A stretch of 64,000 bases of DNA from Aplysia californica (GCF_000002075.1 NW_004797761.1:158431-222430), one strand, 5' to 3'; counted from the first letter of the stretch, positions 23,201-39,323 are shown. Translations and numbers: made by a program. Notes: generated from the letters alone by a model not told the origin.

Positions 23201-26200
23201 AGGAGCAGGTCACAGTAGAGGGAAAAGCACAAGATCTTAAGAAGATGTCGAATCCTTCTGCTATCTTGGGAGTATAATTGACAGAGAGGGAGGAACAGGT
23301 GCTGAAATCAAGTCCTGTATTGGAAAGGCACAGACGGCATTTATTTCTTTGAACAGGATTTGGAGGACCAGCGATATCTCACTACGAACAAAGCTTAGGA
23401 TTTTCAATTCAAACGTGAAATCAGTCCTGTTGTATGGATGTGAGACATATAACGCATCTCAGACGTGCAAAGAGGATCAGAGGGACAGATAGGATCACCA
23501 TCGAGGAAGTATTAAGAAGAACGAGACAGAGCCCAATCAGAGATGAGGAGGGAAGAAGGCACTAGCGATGGATTGGACACACTTTTAAGAAGTGAAGCAG
23601 CTGCATGACAAGGAAAGTGTTACATTGGAACCCACAGGGTAAAAGACCAAGGGGAAGACCAGGTGGAACCTGGAGAAGAATCACAGAAATGGATGTACAG
23701 GAAAGTGGGAAGACATGGAGTGACATCAAGCTACTCGCCAAGGATAGGGAAAGTGTTTGTTCGTGACCTGTATCCTGATCCAGGGTGAAAAAGGCAATGA
23801 TGATAAATGTGGCAGCAAAATAAAACAGAGATCAGATAGTTTCATTAGGTACCCTGTGGCTAAGGCTAGTTTCAATAAAATGAGCCCAATCCTGAAAAAT
23901 AGAAACATCTCATCGAGTACCAAAATGAAAGTTCTGAAATGCTATTATGGTCAACCCTTTGATATGGCTGTGAATGCTGGACAATCACTAAAGACAGTGA
24001 AAATAAAACGGAAGCAAGATTCTAAGGAGACTGCTAAGAATATCTTTTCTTTAGTTTAGTACAGGGTTTTATGGCGCTCACACCTGCATAAGGTCATTAA
24101 GCGCGCAAAACAAGTTTTTTTTTTCTCAACTGCTAACTGCTCGGCCTGATTCGGGTCAATATTTCTAATTAAAATTGTTAAAATGTTAAAAATTGAGTGT
24201 AAATAGATTTTAAATTTCAAACAACTTTCTAAATAACACTTAAAAATTTCAAACAATCTATTTTATAACTTCCCATAAAGGCCAATGGCCTTCATAAAAT
24301 CCAATATTCTGTTGGGAACAACGGCGGAAAACAGATCTTGCAAATTTTTTATTTAGCATCTAAAATATTTCCCTCGGGTCTCTCCGAAGTCTAGACATTC
24401 GGTTAAAATGTGTCTAATGGTAAAATCTGTGTTGCATCATACACAAAACGGTTTCTCATCTCCCTGAAGGAGGTATTTGTGTGTTAGGGCCGTGTGTCCG
24501 ATGCGTAATCGAGTAAAAATGACTTCGTCTCTTCTGGAGAGGCCCGAAGGATTTCGTGGTCCCAGTTTGGGTTTAATGTTGTGAAGTTTATTGTTTTTTC
24601 CAGTGGGTCTCAAACAGGCTAAGAGTATTGTGGAAGGAAAAGAAATCAAATGAGGTAGTGCTTGATGAAGCCCATGTGGGACGCTCACTATTAAAAACAA
24701 TCAGGAAATGACAAATGCAGTTTTTGGGACACCTGAATAGATATAAGGGTCTTGAACATCTAGCTGTCACTGACAAAATTGAAGGCAAATGAGTCAGAGG
24801 TAGGCCCAGAACAAACTACTTAGGGAACCTAAACAAATGGGTAACAGGGAAAGATCAGGGAAACGTAGCTTTTTTAAGAGCATCCGAGCAAAGGAATGAA
24901 TGGAGAACCATGATCGCCGATCTGTCGCAGATCTGGCACTGGATGTTGATGATCCTGTGATTGTCAGCATCATTCCATTGCACATACTGTAGCATTTGTA
25001 ACATTGTACCGGACTATATTTTTTGTTCTATGAGAATGGTGTGCGAGGCTTATTAGGCCAGTGCATATGAAGAAATGTGGGTTGCGGAAAAGAAATGCTT
25101 TGAAGTCCGTTGCATTATCTAATGTCTCTTCAGATCAGTTGTTTGATCATCCAAGCACCAAACAACAACGCTCTCTCTCTTTTAGCCTCTTTTATCCTGG
25201 TATTGGGTGCAGGTCGCCAAAACTGTTCTGGGTGATCCTCTCTCCCGTGAACCAGCAGACAATAATGCTAAAGACAATTGATTTTATGTTGTTACATATG
25301 AATACACAAAGTCTGATACTCTGCACCCATTTTCAATCGAGTGGAATAAAGACTACTCCTGTAGAGACAAGACCTTGATCCATTTTCAAGTGCCCCCCCC
25401 CCCCCAAAAAAAAAACAAAAAAAAAACAACCCACCAACAAAACCAAATAACCCAACAACTCCAACCCAAAATCACACAAACGGTGGCGTACAAACGAAAT
25501 GTTCACATACCTAAATGATAGCCATTGTCTGAACTGAAGAAGATGTAAGTGTTGTCCAGCTCACCCATAGCCTTCAGTTTGTTCACCACTCCTTCAATCA
25601 TGTCATCCACAGACAAAAGAGTGCGCCATCTGGATAACAAATAGCACACTTATATACATATACAAACATTTCTAAATAGAAGCCAGATTCTTTTTCTTTC
25701 TTTTTTAGTAAAGGGTTTTACGGCGCTCGCAACAGCACAAGGGCATATGAGCGCCAAGGGGTGGGTGTCAACTGAGAAGTCCTTACAGGGAATCAGACTT
25801 ACTCTGCTTACCTCTCTAGCTTCAACAGCACAAGGTCTGCTTCGACTATCAAGGCACCCCGGAAAAAGCGGGTCACAAGAGTGTGACATACAAACAAAAG
25901 AAGTAGAGGAAAATGACAATAGTAAGGATTAGGAAAGAAAACGCAGCAGTTCCCTGTTGCAGATCAGGCACAGTTATGAGCGTGACATGATGAATCAGCC
26001 CATTTACAATTCTACTGTGCTTGAAAGAGAAATGTCCCCCCTTTGGGAATGGCTTAAAGACACTTCAGTCAGCGGCACCGCCCCAGGGAGTGCCAGATTC
26101 TAAAGGAGAGAAAAAAAATGGGGAATATGCAGAGGAAAGCATGGAGGACACAACATGGTTTATGGCTGAGATGTGCTATTTCACCAGCACGATTTGCTCC

Positions 26201-29200
26201 CTGGCAAAGAGGGTTTTACCACTTGTGGCACAAAAAAACTTTTTTTTACATAAGAGAAAAAAAAGGCAAAAATATCAAATCCCCAGGGGTGGCTTCAGTG
26301 GCCAAGTGAGTAGGACTGTAGGGAGTAAAGTCAAGCAAGTGTCTGTGACACGGGGATCAGATGGGTGGTCACTAGTGTGTGTCCTTGAGCAAGACACAAC
26401 AATCCTAGCTAAGAAAAACAGGCAACTGCACAGTGGTGACCAGCAATGGCATGGTAGAGACATATTCTGTATTGGTGTAATATTGGGTATTTATGTAAGC
26501 ATATGAGTATGTATGTATGAATGTATGTATGCTTGCAATTGTAAACCAAATTGCCATTCAGGGATCAATAGCATTTAAAATATTTATTTTAAAAAACATA
26601 ATAATATAAACAAAATACAAGAAAATTGATCATGCCATAAGCACAATATCAACAGCATTTAAACGTCTACCCGGAACGGAATGAGGTGGAAAATCACTCG
26701 CCTTATTTAAATGCACCACTGTAACTGGTTGTTACCTGCAGCCTATTTTTCGCTTGTTCCCCCCCCAAAAAAATTTTTTTTTCTTTTGTTACTTCATTCT
26801 ATACAATAATACAAACTAGTGCTTGAATGGCGGAAAGTCCTTTGAACTAGTTTGTATCATTATAAAAAATTAAGTAACTAAAAACAACAAATTGAAGAGG
26901 GGGACGGAATGGGCAGAAAATGCTGGTATTCACCATAAATGATTTCAAAGTGTTGATCTATAACAAAAAAGAAAGAAAGAAAGAAATGCTCTTCTACAAG
27001 TGGCACATTTCCCCACTGTCTTGCTCTTTCCAGTAAAAAAATGGCACCCTTCCGCTAAAGTTACAGCCAACAGCAGCTGGCCGACACACTGCCTCCTGAA
27101 AGACATCCAATGTTTACCTGCTCCTAAAGTAGTCATCAATCATAGTGATGGTGTCATTGGGCATCGGTGTAATTGTCTGCTCAATCAGCCAATGCTTGTC
27201 CTGTACAGGAAAGTACAGATCAAACTCATGTCTTTGTGTCATTAAATATACACCAAATACCTACACTTAAAAATATGGGATACTATTAAAACTCCTCTAC
27301 TTTTCTTATCCAACCCTTCACAATTCTGACACTGCCTTCCCGCATGAGACTCTTGAGCAAAAAATATCAAGTTATCGATTTCCTTCTGTCAAAAAAAAAA
27401 TATCAAGAACAACGAAAATAAAGGAACAAAAAATATAATCAATAAAGCCAGTACTATATTATTATATAATTAAAAAATCCATGTTTCATCAGATCATTGT
27501 GTCAACACACTGACAACATTACTAAAATAAACAGAAGGTTACACTAGAATGGAAGATGTTGATTGAAAAAATACATTACCCCCCCCCCCCCAATAAATGA
27601 TGAGAGACAAACAGGAACATAAAAGAAGAAGGATGAAGATAAAAAAGATTGAGGAACTGTCATACTGTGCCATGGATGTTGAAGTGTTTGGTCCTGGGAG
27701 CCTTATCACCAGTGAAGTTTTTCAAAAACTGAGGAGCTGAGTCAAACGGTTCGTGGCACGCAGGGGTGGACAGCATGAGGAAAAATGGACTGTCACCATT
27801 CTGCTTGTTCAAAAAGTCCAAAGCTCGCCGGTGCTGGAATCACATAAAATAACAACGTGTGATGGCGAGGACAAAATAATCAGAACAAAAAGTTTGATCA
27901 ATTTTATAAAATTTTCCCCAATAACATAAATGTTGCCCTTCTTAGATTCTGTTCACTGGTGTCTGTGGCGAAGCTGTTAGGTGCTTTGGCTTTGCACGCA
28001 CAAAACTGTAGATGGATTCTTAAGAGCGTGAGATATTTATTAATTGTGTATTTTAGTCTTCTTGCTGGGATGCTGTATTCTCTCAGATAAATTGTGTTGT
28101 TGGAGGCGTAAAAAAGACCTACATTGAAAAAGAAATTTAAAAAATATTTTGATTAAGAATGATGGGATACAATAATCAGAGTGGTCTCCACAAACTTTTG
28201 ATTTCGATTTTAATAGGAAAAGCATGAAGAGGTGATCTAATGTGCCATAACAAGACACTAAAGTCAAACTCGTTTAGGCAAAAAACAAATTTAAGCCATC
28301 CTTTAACCATAAATACAAGCCACTTAAAGTGCAAGATTATAGTGTATCTCAACTTGATAATTCTCAAACTCCAAGCACAAAAGACTACATTACCATTATA
28401 AGTGAGCTAGAAAAATGAAAACAAATTTAATGAATATCCATCTTGTGGAAAACTAAAACTATTAAACGGCTAAATGGAGCCAGCTAACAGAGATGCAAGT
28501 AGAGCTAAGATGTCTGCCTTATTTGACAAAGTCAAAGAAGAATGACCATACTATTGTGAGACACCCAAAAAAGAACATAATGCTTTTCATGGTCTGAAAT
28601 GAACGAGTTCATAATAGTATATTTCAACTTTTAAAGTATGAAAGAGAAAGAGTAAAGTTGAACATCAGACTAACTGGGTTTCAGTTTTTATGAGCTCCTA
28701 GTAAAGAAAAGAGCACTTACATTTGCAGTGTCAACTGTGATAACAGATCATTAGACTTGGCGAACCATCTAGCACCATTACGGTAGTTTTAAATCGAGAG
28801 TGTATGGTCATCATTTGTTGGCTTAATTCCCTCAAGGACAAAAGCCTTGGATTTGTAGACACAACTCTGTATCCAATTCAGGATAAACATAAGTTAAACA
28901 TCAGACATCCAGGTTTCACTTTGAGCGTCAAACATACATTAGAACAAAGATAGAATAGCAAACGTGGAGTAGACAATAGCAGTAGTAGCTGCAATAAATC
29001 TTACAATGATATCAGTGAGATAGTCTGACTTATAGTCATCTCCGTGCTTTTCCTCTTTTCCATTCACAGACAGTGAATAATTGTAGTACCTTGAATTGCC
29101 AACCTTGGGAAGAAATAAAATTGGAATTGAAATGACACATGCAACTGTCTGAGTTTGTTCTGGTAGAGGCAGTTCCCTGTTGTAGATCAAGCAGAGTTAT

Positions 29201-32200
29201 CAGCGTGACATGGATGAATCAGTCAAATTACAATTTTACAAATGTCTCCCCTTTGGGAATGGCCTAAAGACACGTCAGTCAGAGACACCGCCCCGGGGGT
29301 ATCTGAGTTTGTGCCATAAATCACAGACCCTATCCATCACATCTCCACCCCCCCCCCCCAACAAAACAACCCCAAACAACAAATAAAACAAACCCACGCT
29401 GTCTTTAACATCTCTCACATTTTTCAAACTGTGAACAGTACGTATAGGTAAAGACAATTTTAGATGTAACATAAAGTCAACAGAAAATTAGTCCAATTGG
29501 TAAAATAGACCAAGAAACAATAAATGATTTTAGGACTTAAAAAATCCCTCTCTCATAATTATGATACTATAACAAGAGTACTTAATTTTCTTTCTCTCTT
29601 TAGAATAGGTATGCATATACAGGTATAGGTTAGCCTATTTTCAACACAGTAAGATTGTTTCTAAGGCCAGCAACTTATTTGATATTCATCTCCAACAGAA
29701 ACAGGACAAGTTAACAGAGAGCCCGAAAGACACATTAATCAAAATTCCAAGAATAACCTGTTGAAAAAGCAAACAAGGATCATCCACATAAAAGTTCAGT
29801 TCATTCCAAGCCACCATTACGTTATATAGGGAAGACATAGACATGACTTATTTAATTTTGACTAAAGTTTCCAACATTTCTAGTTATATGACCCACAACA
29901 AGTACCATTTCCAAATGAAAACATCTTAATAGTAAAACATATTTAATTTAAAGAACAGAAAGATGGGATAAACTCACCAAACCATGCCAGTCATCCCAGC
30001 CAGGAGGAATGTGTTCCACACCCCCAGCTCCTGGTTGGCCATACTGTACAGGGACAGAAAAAGCTATGAATATGGTCATGAACCCCGAAAAATTATCAAA
30101 ATAAAAGATAAGTAATCTTTCAGAGAGCTGGTTAGCATCTCAGGGTGACAAAATAAAGAAATCACCTTTCAAAACAAATCTCATTTATCAGACAAGCCAT
30201 TCTAAGCACAGTGTATGAAGCTAAGGTGAAAATAGTTATACAACTATAGAAGTAATAGGTCTTTTGACAATCTGCATGCACTGTTCAAAAGAGAACACAG
30301 GCTATTTGGTATTGTCAAAGTATCTGTCATGACACTGGATGTGTGCTTCTATGGCTTTGCATTAATAAACATAGTGATACATCTCAAGGAACAGCCAAAG
30401 GTACAAGTGCTTGGGAGTGCAGGAAGATGGGCAGCTAAAAGTTAGGAAGATTTCTATAGAGGTTTGACGAAATTAGTAGTTCGCGAAACTGTCTGTGAGA
30501 AACTGGAACATCCCAAAGTCTTGGCTCAATGGGTCCCATTGTAACTGACAGAAAGAGACCCATACACCCCAGCAAGAGTTTTGTTCTTTAACATGACAAT
30601 GTTGCTCCTCAGACACCAAATCTTGACTTTCTGTCTTATGGATCCTTATGCATTGCTGGAAGATAATGCCTCATTTCAATCAGACTTTTATCTTTTTGGG
30701 TCATATACAGAAATAAGACTGCAGAAGTTAAAGAGGACTGAGATTAGACGCATTCTCTTGACCATCATAATGTCCCTGATGCGTTGCTGGAAAAAAATAC
30801 ATCGATCTGCATAGGGACTCTGTAGAGAAGTATGCTGAATTGTGTTACTACAAGGTATTTAAGTTTTATTCAGATCCATATAAAACAATTCATTCAGAGA
30901 CCATTTTAACCTTTCTTTTCAGACAGCCCTTGTACAAAGAAGGGTGAAATTTAAAGTAGCATACAAATCATATGAAGTTGCGAGCGCCGTAAAACCTCTA
31001 CTAAAACTAAAACTAATACAAATCACTGAAACTATAGTCCGGAAGAAAAAGAAAAAGGTACCATTCTACACTTTAGTATTGAAGAATTTTCATAAAATGT
31101 ATCTTAAAAAAAAAGAACAACAAAGCAGCAACAAAAAAAGACAAAACAATACAAAATCATCCTTGAGGACCTTCCTTTTCTCTGACATACTACATTGGTT
31201 TCTGTTTATAGTCTTTTTGTTTTAGTAGAGGTTTTATGGAGCTCGCAACAGCATAAGGTCATATGAGCGCCAAGGGGCGGGTGTCAACAGACAAGCCCTT
31301 ACAGGGAATCAGGCTTACTTTGCTCACCTCCCTAGCTTCAACAGCACAAAGTCTGCTTCGGCTATCAAGACACCCTGGAAATAGCGGGTCACAAGAGAAT
31401 GACAAACATATAAAGAAGTAGAGGAAAATGACGATAGTAAGGATTAGGAAAGAAAAAGCAGCAGTTCCCTGTTGAAGTTCAGGCACAGTTATAAGCATGA
31501 CATTGATGAATCAGCCCATTTACAATTACAATTCTATTGTGCCTAAGAACATGGTTAATGTCCCCCCTTTGGGACTGCCCCAGGGGGTAGTTTATAGTTT
31601 ATAAAATACCATTTTTTAAAAAAAGATCAAAAGAAAGAAAGATATCTCATCACACCTGATTCAAATACTTTCCAGAAAAGAAAGTCTTGTAGCCACTTTT
31701 TTTCAAGTAGACTGGGAAAGCTTCCTGCTCAGGTCCTTTTTGCCAGGAAGGACTGCTACAGTTCCCAGTCAGGCTGTTGTTGGAGGCTAAGTGGTTGTGC
31801 ACATATTTACCAGTAAGAATGCTCGACCTACTGGGGCAGCAGAGAGGGCTGGACACAAACTGGAGATAAAAACCAAAATCAAGACAAATCCTCTCTATAA
31901 CTGGCTTTTTCCATTTTTGGTCTGCAAAAATCAAGATCATTTTATGAAATCAGTTTCATTTATGTAAAGAATACACAACTGATATATAGCTACAATACCT
32001 CCACACATTTTCTCTATATATAGACATCATTCACACTGTTGTGTGAAAGGTAGTAATGCGCAAAGGGAGGTAAGCCAAAGTCATCTGGAACAGGTCTTCA
32101 TATTCCAGAGAAATCACGACTCCTAAAATATCATAGAAGAAGGCGCACAGAAAGAGAGATGTGTGTGAGTGTGGGGGTGAGCGCATGTGTGCTTGTGTGT

Positions 32201-34714
32201 GTGTGGTGAAACACCAAACCAGTGTGCCAGCGTCTGAACAATAAAAGATTTATCTTATCGTATGGAAATGTCATTTCAAAATTACATAAATAATATGCCA
32301 TTTGGATCAGGTATAGGAGAAAAAAACTTAAGAGGTGCATTGACACAATACATGTCCCGGTCATCTGTCACAGGAAAAACAACAAGACCAAATTCTGAGG
32401 AGGAACTGAAAAATCTATAGCTAACTTTAACAACCTGCAGAGTTTGTGCAACCCCCTCCCCCCTTTTCTCAAATAACCAACAATCAGTTGCAGATACAGC
32501 CCCCAGCCATCTACACGACCCCCCCCCCCTCCTGACTAAAAAAAATAAATATTTAATTTGCTAAATTAAGATGAGAAAAAACCAACAAAAAAACCCACCA
32601 AAAAACACAAAAAAACAACAATCCCGGAACAAGAATAGCCTTGCTGTGCAGTACGCCCCAACCTACCATGTTTGTGAAAGTCTTTCCAACATCTCCAATG
32701 AGTGCTTTTGCCTTTGGCATGGGGCTCTGAAAGGAAAAAAAAAAGTAAAACCAATACAAAAACATTGGAAAACAAGACCACAGATAGCAAACATAATTCA
32801 TCATTTGAACTTAGCCCTTAGCTCACCAATTTGAATTGTCTGAGTACTCAATACCTGATAGGTAATAAACTTAAGAAAATTCCTTAAATTTACCAACTGA
32901 TGAATTCCTATTCTTTTGATTGGTCACCTACAATTGATAAAACCTAAAAAAAGTTAAATTCCCAAATGGGATTCAGCTTGAAATAGAATTTTCGTTGTGA
33001 TCTAGCATTGATTAAGTTGCTCCCTTTTAATATTCTTTCAGTTTGACTTTCAAATTATTCTGACAATGCTCTCACTTCTCACTGTGAAGCACCTCACACA
33101 TGACAAGCGAGGGTAATTTTTTGTTTAAAAAATTTCTTTAGTGGACAATTTCAACACAAATGTCACTCTCATTCTTTAATTCACACACACACACAACAAC
33201 AACAGAAACAGCCAACTGAGCCATGCATGTCAGAGTTTCTTCAACTACAGTTAAATTAAGGTAGTAAGCCATACACCTTACTTTCCAAACCCCACAATCC
33301 CGACACATAGTCCTCCCCATCTTCATACAAACATACACTGCACCAAACAAAATTATCAGAAACAAATCTACAAAATTACCTAAAGAGAAAATAGGAGTTT
33401 TTTCTCACACCAGCTGAAGATACATATTGGTATTGAAACAATGATGGTCTCATTGAACTGGGACAAATATCACAATTTAGGGTACGGTATGAAGTAAAAT
33501 AGAAACTATAATAAAAGGCCTTTTCACTAATCTAAAAAAAGAAGAGGATTATATTCCAGTACAGTAAAAGGTCTACAGACTGAAAAAGCATTTGTGTGGC
33601 ATTGTGGTGAAATCGAGAAACCGACATTTTTCTGCCTGTTGAGCAATTCTCATCTAATTTTTTAATTTGGGCTTAACACCTTTCACATCCATTCAAAAAC
33701 ACATTCTTATGTGGATCTTACTGAAAATATTGAAAAAAGGCACCAAAAATGTAAATTTGCAGTTTTCAAGGATACTCAAACTTTGGGAGTCACCAGACTT
33801 TAGCAGCGTTTTTTGTGCTAATTTTACCTCTCACGCCAAGCGACATCCCCCCCCCCTTAAATCGCAAATATCGAGTTCTATACAAGACAAAGGGGTATTT
33901 TTTTTTCATCAAAAGCAGTACAATGAAAAAACTTAAAGATGATACCATTAACTCCATATGCCCCAATATTGAAGAGCGCCTGATTTACTGTTTCATTTAC
34001 TGTTATTTTTCAAGACAAATTTATGATATATATCTAAATATATGGAGCTGAAAGACTGACAAATCACTTGGTGTCTAGAGAGTTGAGTCAATTGTTCATG
34101 TTTTTCGTGTCCATATAAGTTTTCTTCAAGAAAACGTAAAGGTCATATTCAAATTATTAGCAAGTTGGTTGGTAAACTGATAGAAGATATGAATTTTTTA
34201 CCTTGTACATTAAAATTCTTTTTGACCCTTGTCCCATCCATATCATTACACAGAACAGCACACAATCTGACATCATCCTTTGTAACACTGGCGGCACCAG
34301 GGATGTGTTTTGTCACCAAGTTTGTATATGATATATACCAATGGTTTATAGAAATAGGTATGAAACAACCTACTTAATAAAATTCACAGATAGATGACTC
34401 TACGATAATTCGACAAATAAGCCTTGAGGAAAAAGGGTAACTTAAAATATATAGAGTTTATTAATTGTGCAATTCAATTTGAAAAAAAACCCAAAAACCC
34501 CTCCAAAGTCAAAGGAAATGTATTTATTTCTCTAGGAGAGGAAACCAACAGTTCCACTTCCTTGAAATCATGGATGCAATACAAGACAAATGTTCTATAA
34601 CAGGAGGCAATAATGCCAAGTGACCATAGCCACTCAATAACATCGGAGTTGCAATAATTGACCAGCAGTAAATGACATTTACGAGAAAGCAAGTTACTGA
34701 ACACATATTGCTAC

Positions 34715-34776
<62 letters not shown>

Positions 34777-37700
34777 GGGAGGGGAGGGGAGGGGAGGGGA
34801 GGGAGGGAGAGAGAGAGAATGCTTATGGAATGAAAGTGTTTCAGCACAAAAAATTCATTTATAATATATCCTTTCTTGTTTTGTGTATGTGTGAGCCCAA
34901 ATGACCTTTGTAACAACACTGCCATTGCAAAGGACCAACACAAATGTCTCCCTATGAGACGAACAAAGATTTTTACTGTCATTATACCATGGCATGGTAT
35001 TGCAAGAGGAGCTCATTGTAAGGGTAAAAAATGCATCATATAAATTACGAGCACAACAGATAGCAGTCTGCCAATCTTCCCAAATAAGCCCTTTTAAGAC
35101 ACTTGTTCCACCTCTTAGCCCTTACTTTATCATGTTTTGTTAATCTCCCTCCTTATCAAAAGCACTTGACTACAAACTTGAGAGTATGTATGTGCAGGGA
35201 TGTGAAACAAGATTGCATCAAACAACACTTAGAAAGAAAAATGCTCTTCAAAGATGATAAAACGCACAATCACAAAACACTTATTGTTTTAAAAAGAATC
35301 CGCTGATGAAAGCAATATCAAAATACACGTAAGCAAACAAAGTGATCTTGAAGGTAAAGAACTTGGTTGAGTAGACCGAATACAGAAAGAAGAAGGCAAC
35401 GACAACACATCAAAGTAAAAGCTACACAAAATATGTCCCTATCTGAGCACTGATGAAGCATGCATATTGTTCCCCTGTTAAAGGAGCTGTACTTCCTACT
35501 GGTGTACAATGGGTCTATGTTATGATCAAGCTTCCGTAAAAAATGGATTAAGCTTGGAGTGGACCTGACTACTTCCATTTCATTTATCATTCAATATTCA
35601 TAATAATTACAACTTTAGTTTAAATGCTCCCTCAAAAGCTAAACCCACCTCTCACAGATTCTTATATATTTACAGCATCCCAACAAAGCTTGAGTTTGAG
35701 TAAAGTAAAAAAAAAAAGAAGAGAAGCATATTCACATGACAGTTATTTAGTTTATTTAGTGCAAAGGGGGGGGGGGGGTGGCAGACAGAAACACCAGCAT
35801 ATTAAGAAAGAAGTAGGAACTGCTTCACCCAACAACACACTCCTATTTGCACAACAGAGCTTATTTCTCTACTCTGTGTTTTATACTTCTCAAGCCTCAA
35901 CAGAACACAACCCACAACAGCTGTTCCCAAAAGTCAAAATAGCTTCATACACTATCACACCTTGTACTTTGAGGTAGCCTTATTAATCCTAATATCATTT
36001 TCCCTGTCACAGGACCATGAGCAGCACAAGTACAAAAATCAATACAGCCTATAGTATTGGTTGTGTAAACAATAGTACTGTATATAACTCTACATTTAAA
36101 CTTTTCATGTTCAATAATCCTTAGAGTTCCAAGAGACTTCAGAGTTATCAACACTGTAAACCCTATGGACTAGAAAGCATGCTTGACTGAGCACTATCTT
36201 TTCCTTTCTGTTACCCAAACGGGTCATGTAAATCTAGCAGTTGACCTACGGGGCTTAAGTGCTGGTAACCTGCATGCACAGGGAATGAGGACACAATGAG
36301 TTAATATTCACTTAAACATAAAATCAAAATAACAGTCTTAATATTCAATTAAAAAGATAAGAAGTGCTTAATGAAGATAATGCTTTCATGAAATGAAAAC
36401 ATAAAATTCAAGCTGAAGATTAAACAGACCCAAAAAGCAAAATCATAATGGATTTGTAACTCGTTCAGCACTATCAAGATTTTTTAAAATTGACGAATCT
36501 GTATCACAGTATATAGTCCAAAGAACTCATTACTGTCAACCGTTCAACCCAAAACTGACAGCAAAAGGAATGGGAGTAAGAATTTAGAATAGCCACTTCA
36601 ATCTTTTTGAAAACTATTAGTATTGGGGTATTGAGAACTGAACAAGACAGAGATTCCTTAAAAAGCTCATATTATCATAATGAAAAGTAAAAAACGTCCC
36701 GCATCCCTTCTCCTAAAAAAAGAAACTAACAGCAAACAATAAAAACAAAACAACAAAACCCCAACCAAAGCAAATACAATGAGGTCATAGTTTGAAGATG
36801 TCAAGAAAAGAAAAGAAGACCTTGAAAGGTAGAAAAAAAACATCATATCAGCCTTGTTCAGATATAAAGTGCATGCATACCTTCAGATTAAAGACGATAG
36901 TACGCACCATTTATGTCGATTGGTCAACGAGATTTGGGTAAATTCCAAATTCCAAAGATTGCTCTCTTCTTATGAACACTGATGCAACAATTTCTTCCCC
37001 ATGCCCTGATTTATGTAACACAGTACACAAAGGCCTAACCCCCCCCCCCCCCTCGCAAAAAAAAAAACAACTAGAAGAGTACAACATGGCTGTGGGTTTA
37101 AAGGGACATTCAGGCTTAAGTTTTCATGGCTTGAATTGATAACAACGAATGCAAACAATAAAACTTCTACTATTAATCTCGATAGATCCAATTGCTTAAA
37201 ATATTGCTCTGAAAATGACATTCTCAACTTTGTCAACCTTCTCTTCATGAACAATTTGTTGAGGAAGACTATCAAGGGAAAGAAAAAAAAAAAAATATCC
37301 ATAGAAAGAGTCCTAACTGTTGAGATTACTGAAAATCATTCTTTCTGTTCATCTGTGACTTTTGAATTCATGATTTTCAAAGAAATGAGTAAATTCAAAC
37401 CACTTACAAAATTTTAAAAGGCAAACTACTGCATTAGAACCCATGACACAAGGCAACTCAAGTTGCGAATTCCAAATGTTTGTGCCATATTAGGTAGGCT
37501 AAGCCATGGCCTATTATAATAGCAAGTGGCTTCTATTCTCCGGCGTCGCGCCGGTCAATAGATCGGAAGCTATTCTCCGGCGTCATGCCGCTAGTCTATT
37601 ACTAATAATTTGAAAATTTTGCAAATGTCTCCCTCTGTTTGTCTTGGAAAAAAATTCCCATAACTTCACCACTTCGTGCCTCTTCCATTGATACAAACGA

Positions 37701-39323
37701 TAGGTTTTCAGACACAAACTGCCTCAATTCCTCCAATTTAGAATTTTGTTAGGTGCTAGAAGAAACGTGTTCACCACAAAAGACGCGAGTTCATAACAAA
37801 GAGTGAGCATAAGGAGTTACATTTTCACTGTTTACAAAAAAACCCGGAGATATGACAAGAAAGTACTGAAGTCGCGAAATATCGTTAAATTTATCGAAAA
37901 TTATAACAACAAGAGAAAAGTTAAACAGCAAGCTATACTATATATGACTAGACAGGGATTTTAGACACAAAATCAATTTTGTTCGTTTAAAGAAACAGAA
38001 TCATTATTTTAACACTGTGGCTATTTTTACGGCGGTCACAAACTGATGACGTAAACACGTTTTCCAATCGACTTGTGTTCACTTGAGTTCCAATATGGCA
38101 GAGGCTCGGTCGATACACGTTTGGACGGAATTTGAAAGTTTCAAAGCCCTGGAAGCTGCCATCAAACAGTTTGAACAAAGTAATTTTGTGCAGGTGTATA
38201 TTAGGAGCTCAAGGACAGTAGATTCAGCAAAGAAGAGGGCCCTAAAATGTACCTTTCCAGACAGTTTACAATTTACCGAAGGCACTATAAAATTAAATGT
38301 CCTCTATTAGTATTATTATAGTCATTATTCTTGACTTAAACAATTCAATGTTTTTATGCTCTTTACTTGGACCTTGTTGTGGGATTCTTTCAAACAAAAT
38401 AGATCTCATTTTTATGTTTTTGTGTTTTGTTTTCCTTTCATTCCTTTCTGATGTGCTCATATTATTGCTGTCCATTTTTACGGGGAACAGCTCACCCCAA
38501 GGATGATTCTTTTTCAGATTTATATTTAGGAAAACAAATTATAGCTACGGGAATAAGAAATAATGAAGAAAGTAAATTTTGATAAGACAGAAAATATGAA
38601 AGTTGTCATGGAATGGAAACAGCACCAACATGCAAAACAAACAATAATTTTAAAAAACCGAAGGCTTCTTACTCTCTAACAAAATTGCATGAAAATTGGT
38701 GGAATGGTATACAGAAGCTACGATCAATCGTACTGAGCAAAATTTTGATATTTGAATGTAAAAAAAAAATACATTCATGTACTCTGAAATTGCATCACAA
38801 TAATTAATTAATTAATCACTGTGAAAGAAAATTTTTTTTTTTACACCTATCAAAAATCTGCTCAGTGCAAAGGAAGGAGGAACATTTTAAAGGCATTCCC
38901 AAGGCGAAAAGTGATAACTCCAAAATGGCCGCTCTTCTTGTGGGTGTGGTACATGTAGTGATGTCGATGAATGAGATGATAATGCTGGCAGTGGCAATGA
39001 TGATGGTAATGATAATGACGAGGAAGTGATGGTGGTGGTGATGATAAAGAGAGGGAGAATGATGATGGTGGGGAGAAGAAGGAAGAGGTGGTGGTGGTGG
39101 AGGAAGGGGGAAGGAAGAGGAAGAATAGAATAGAATGATGGTGATGATGAGGAAATGGAAAACCTATGGGGCTGTTCAAATATAATCTTAGACTTTTGGG
39201 GACTTTAAAAAAAAACCAAATTACATTTTTCTCACATTTGCCTCCAACCCCAAAGAGAAAAGAGAATGCGAGCGATACACAGAGAGAGAGAGAGAGAAAG
39301 AGAGAGAGAGGGAGAGAGGGAGG

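Noticed and set aside
25650-26506. Frames in GNS intron 7
   Set aside because: They are translations of SINE R1 copy 2 and the S3 SINE; the same R1 frame recurs at 31259-31498 and 53018-53263.
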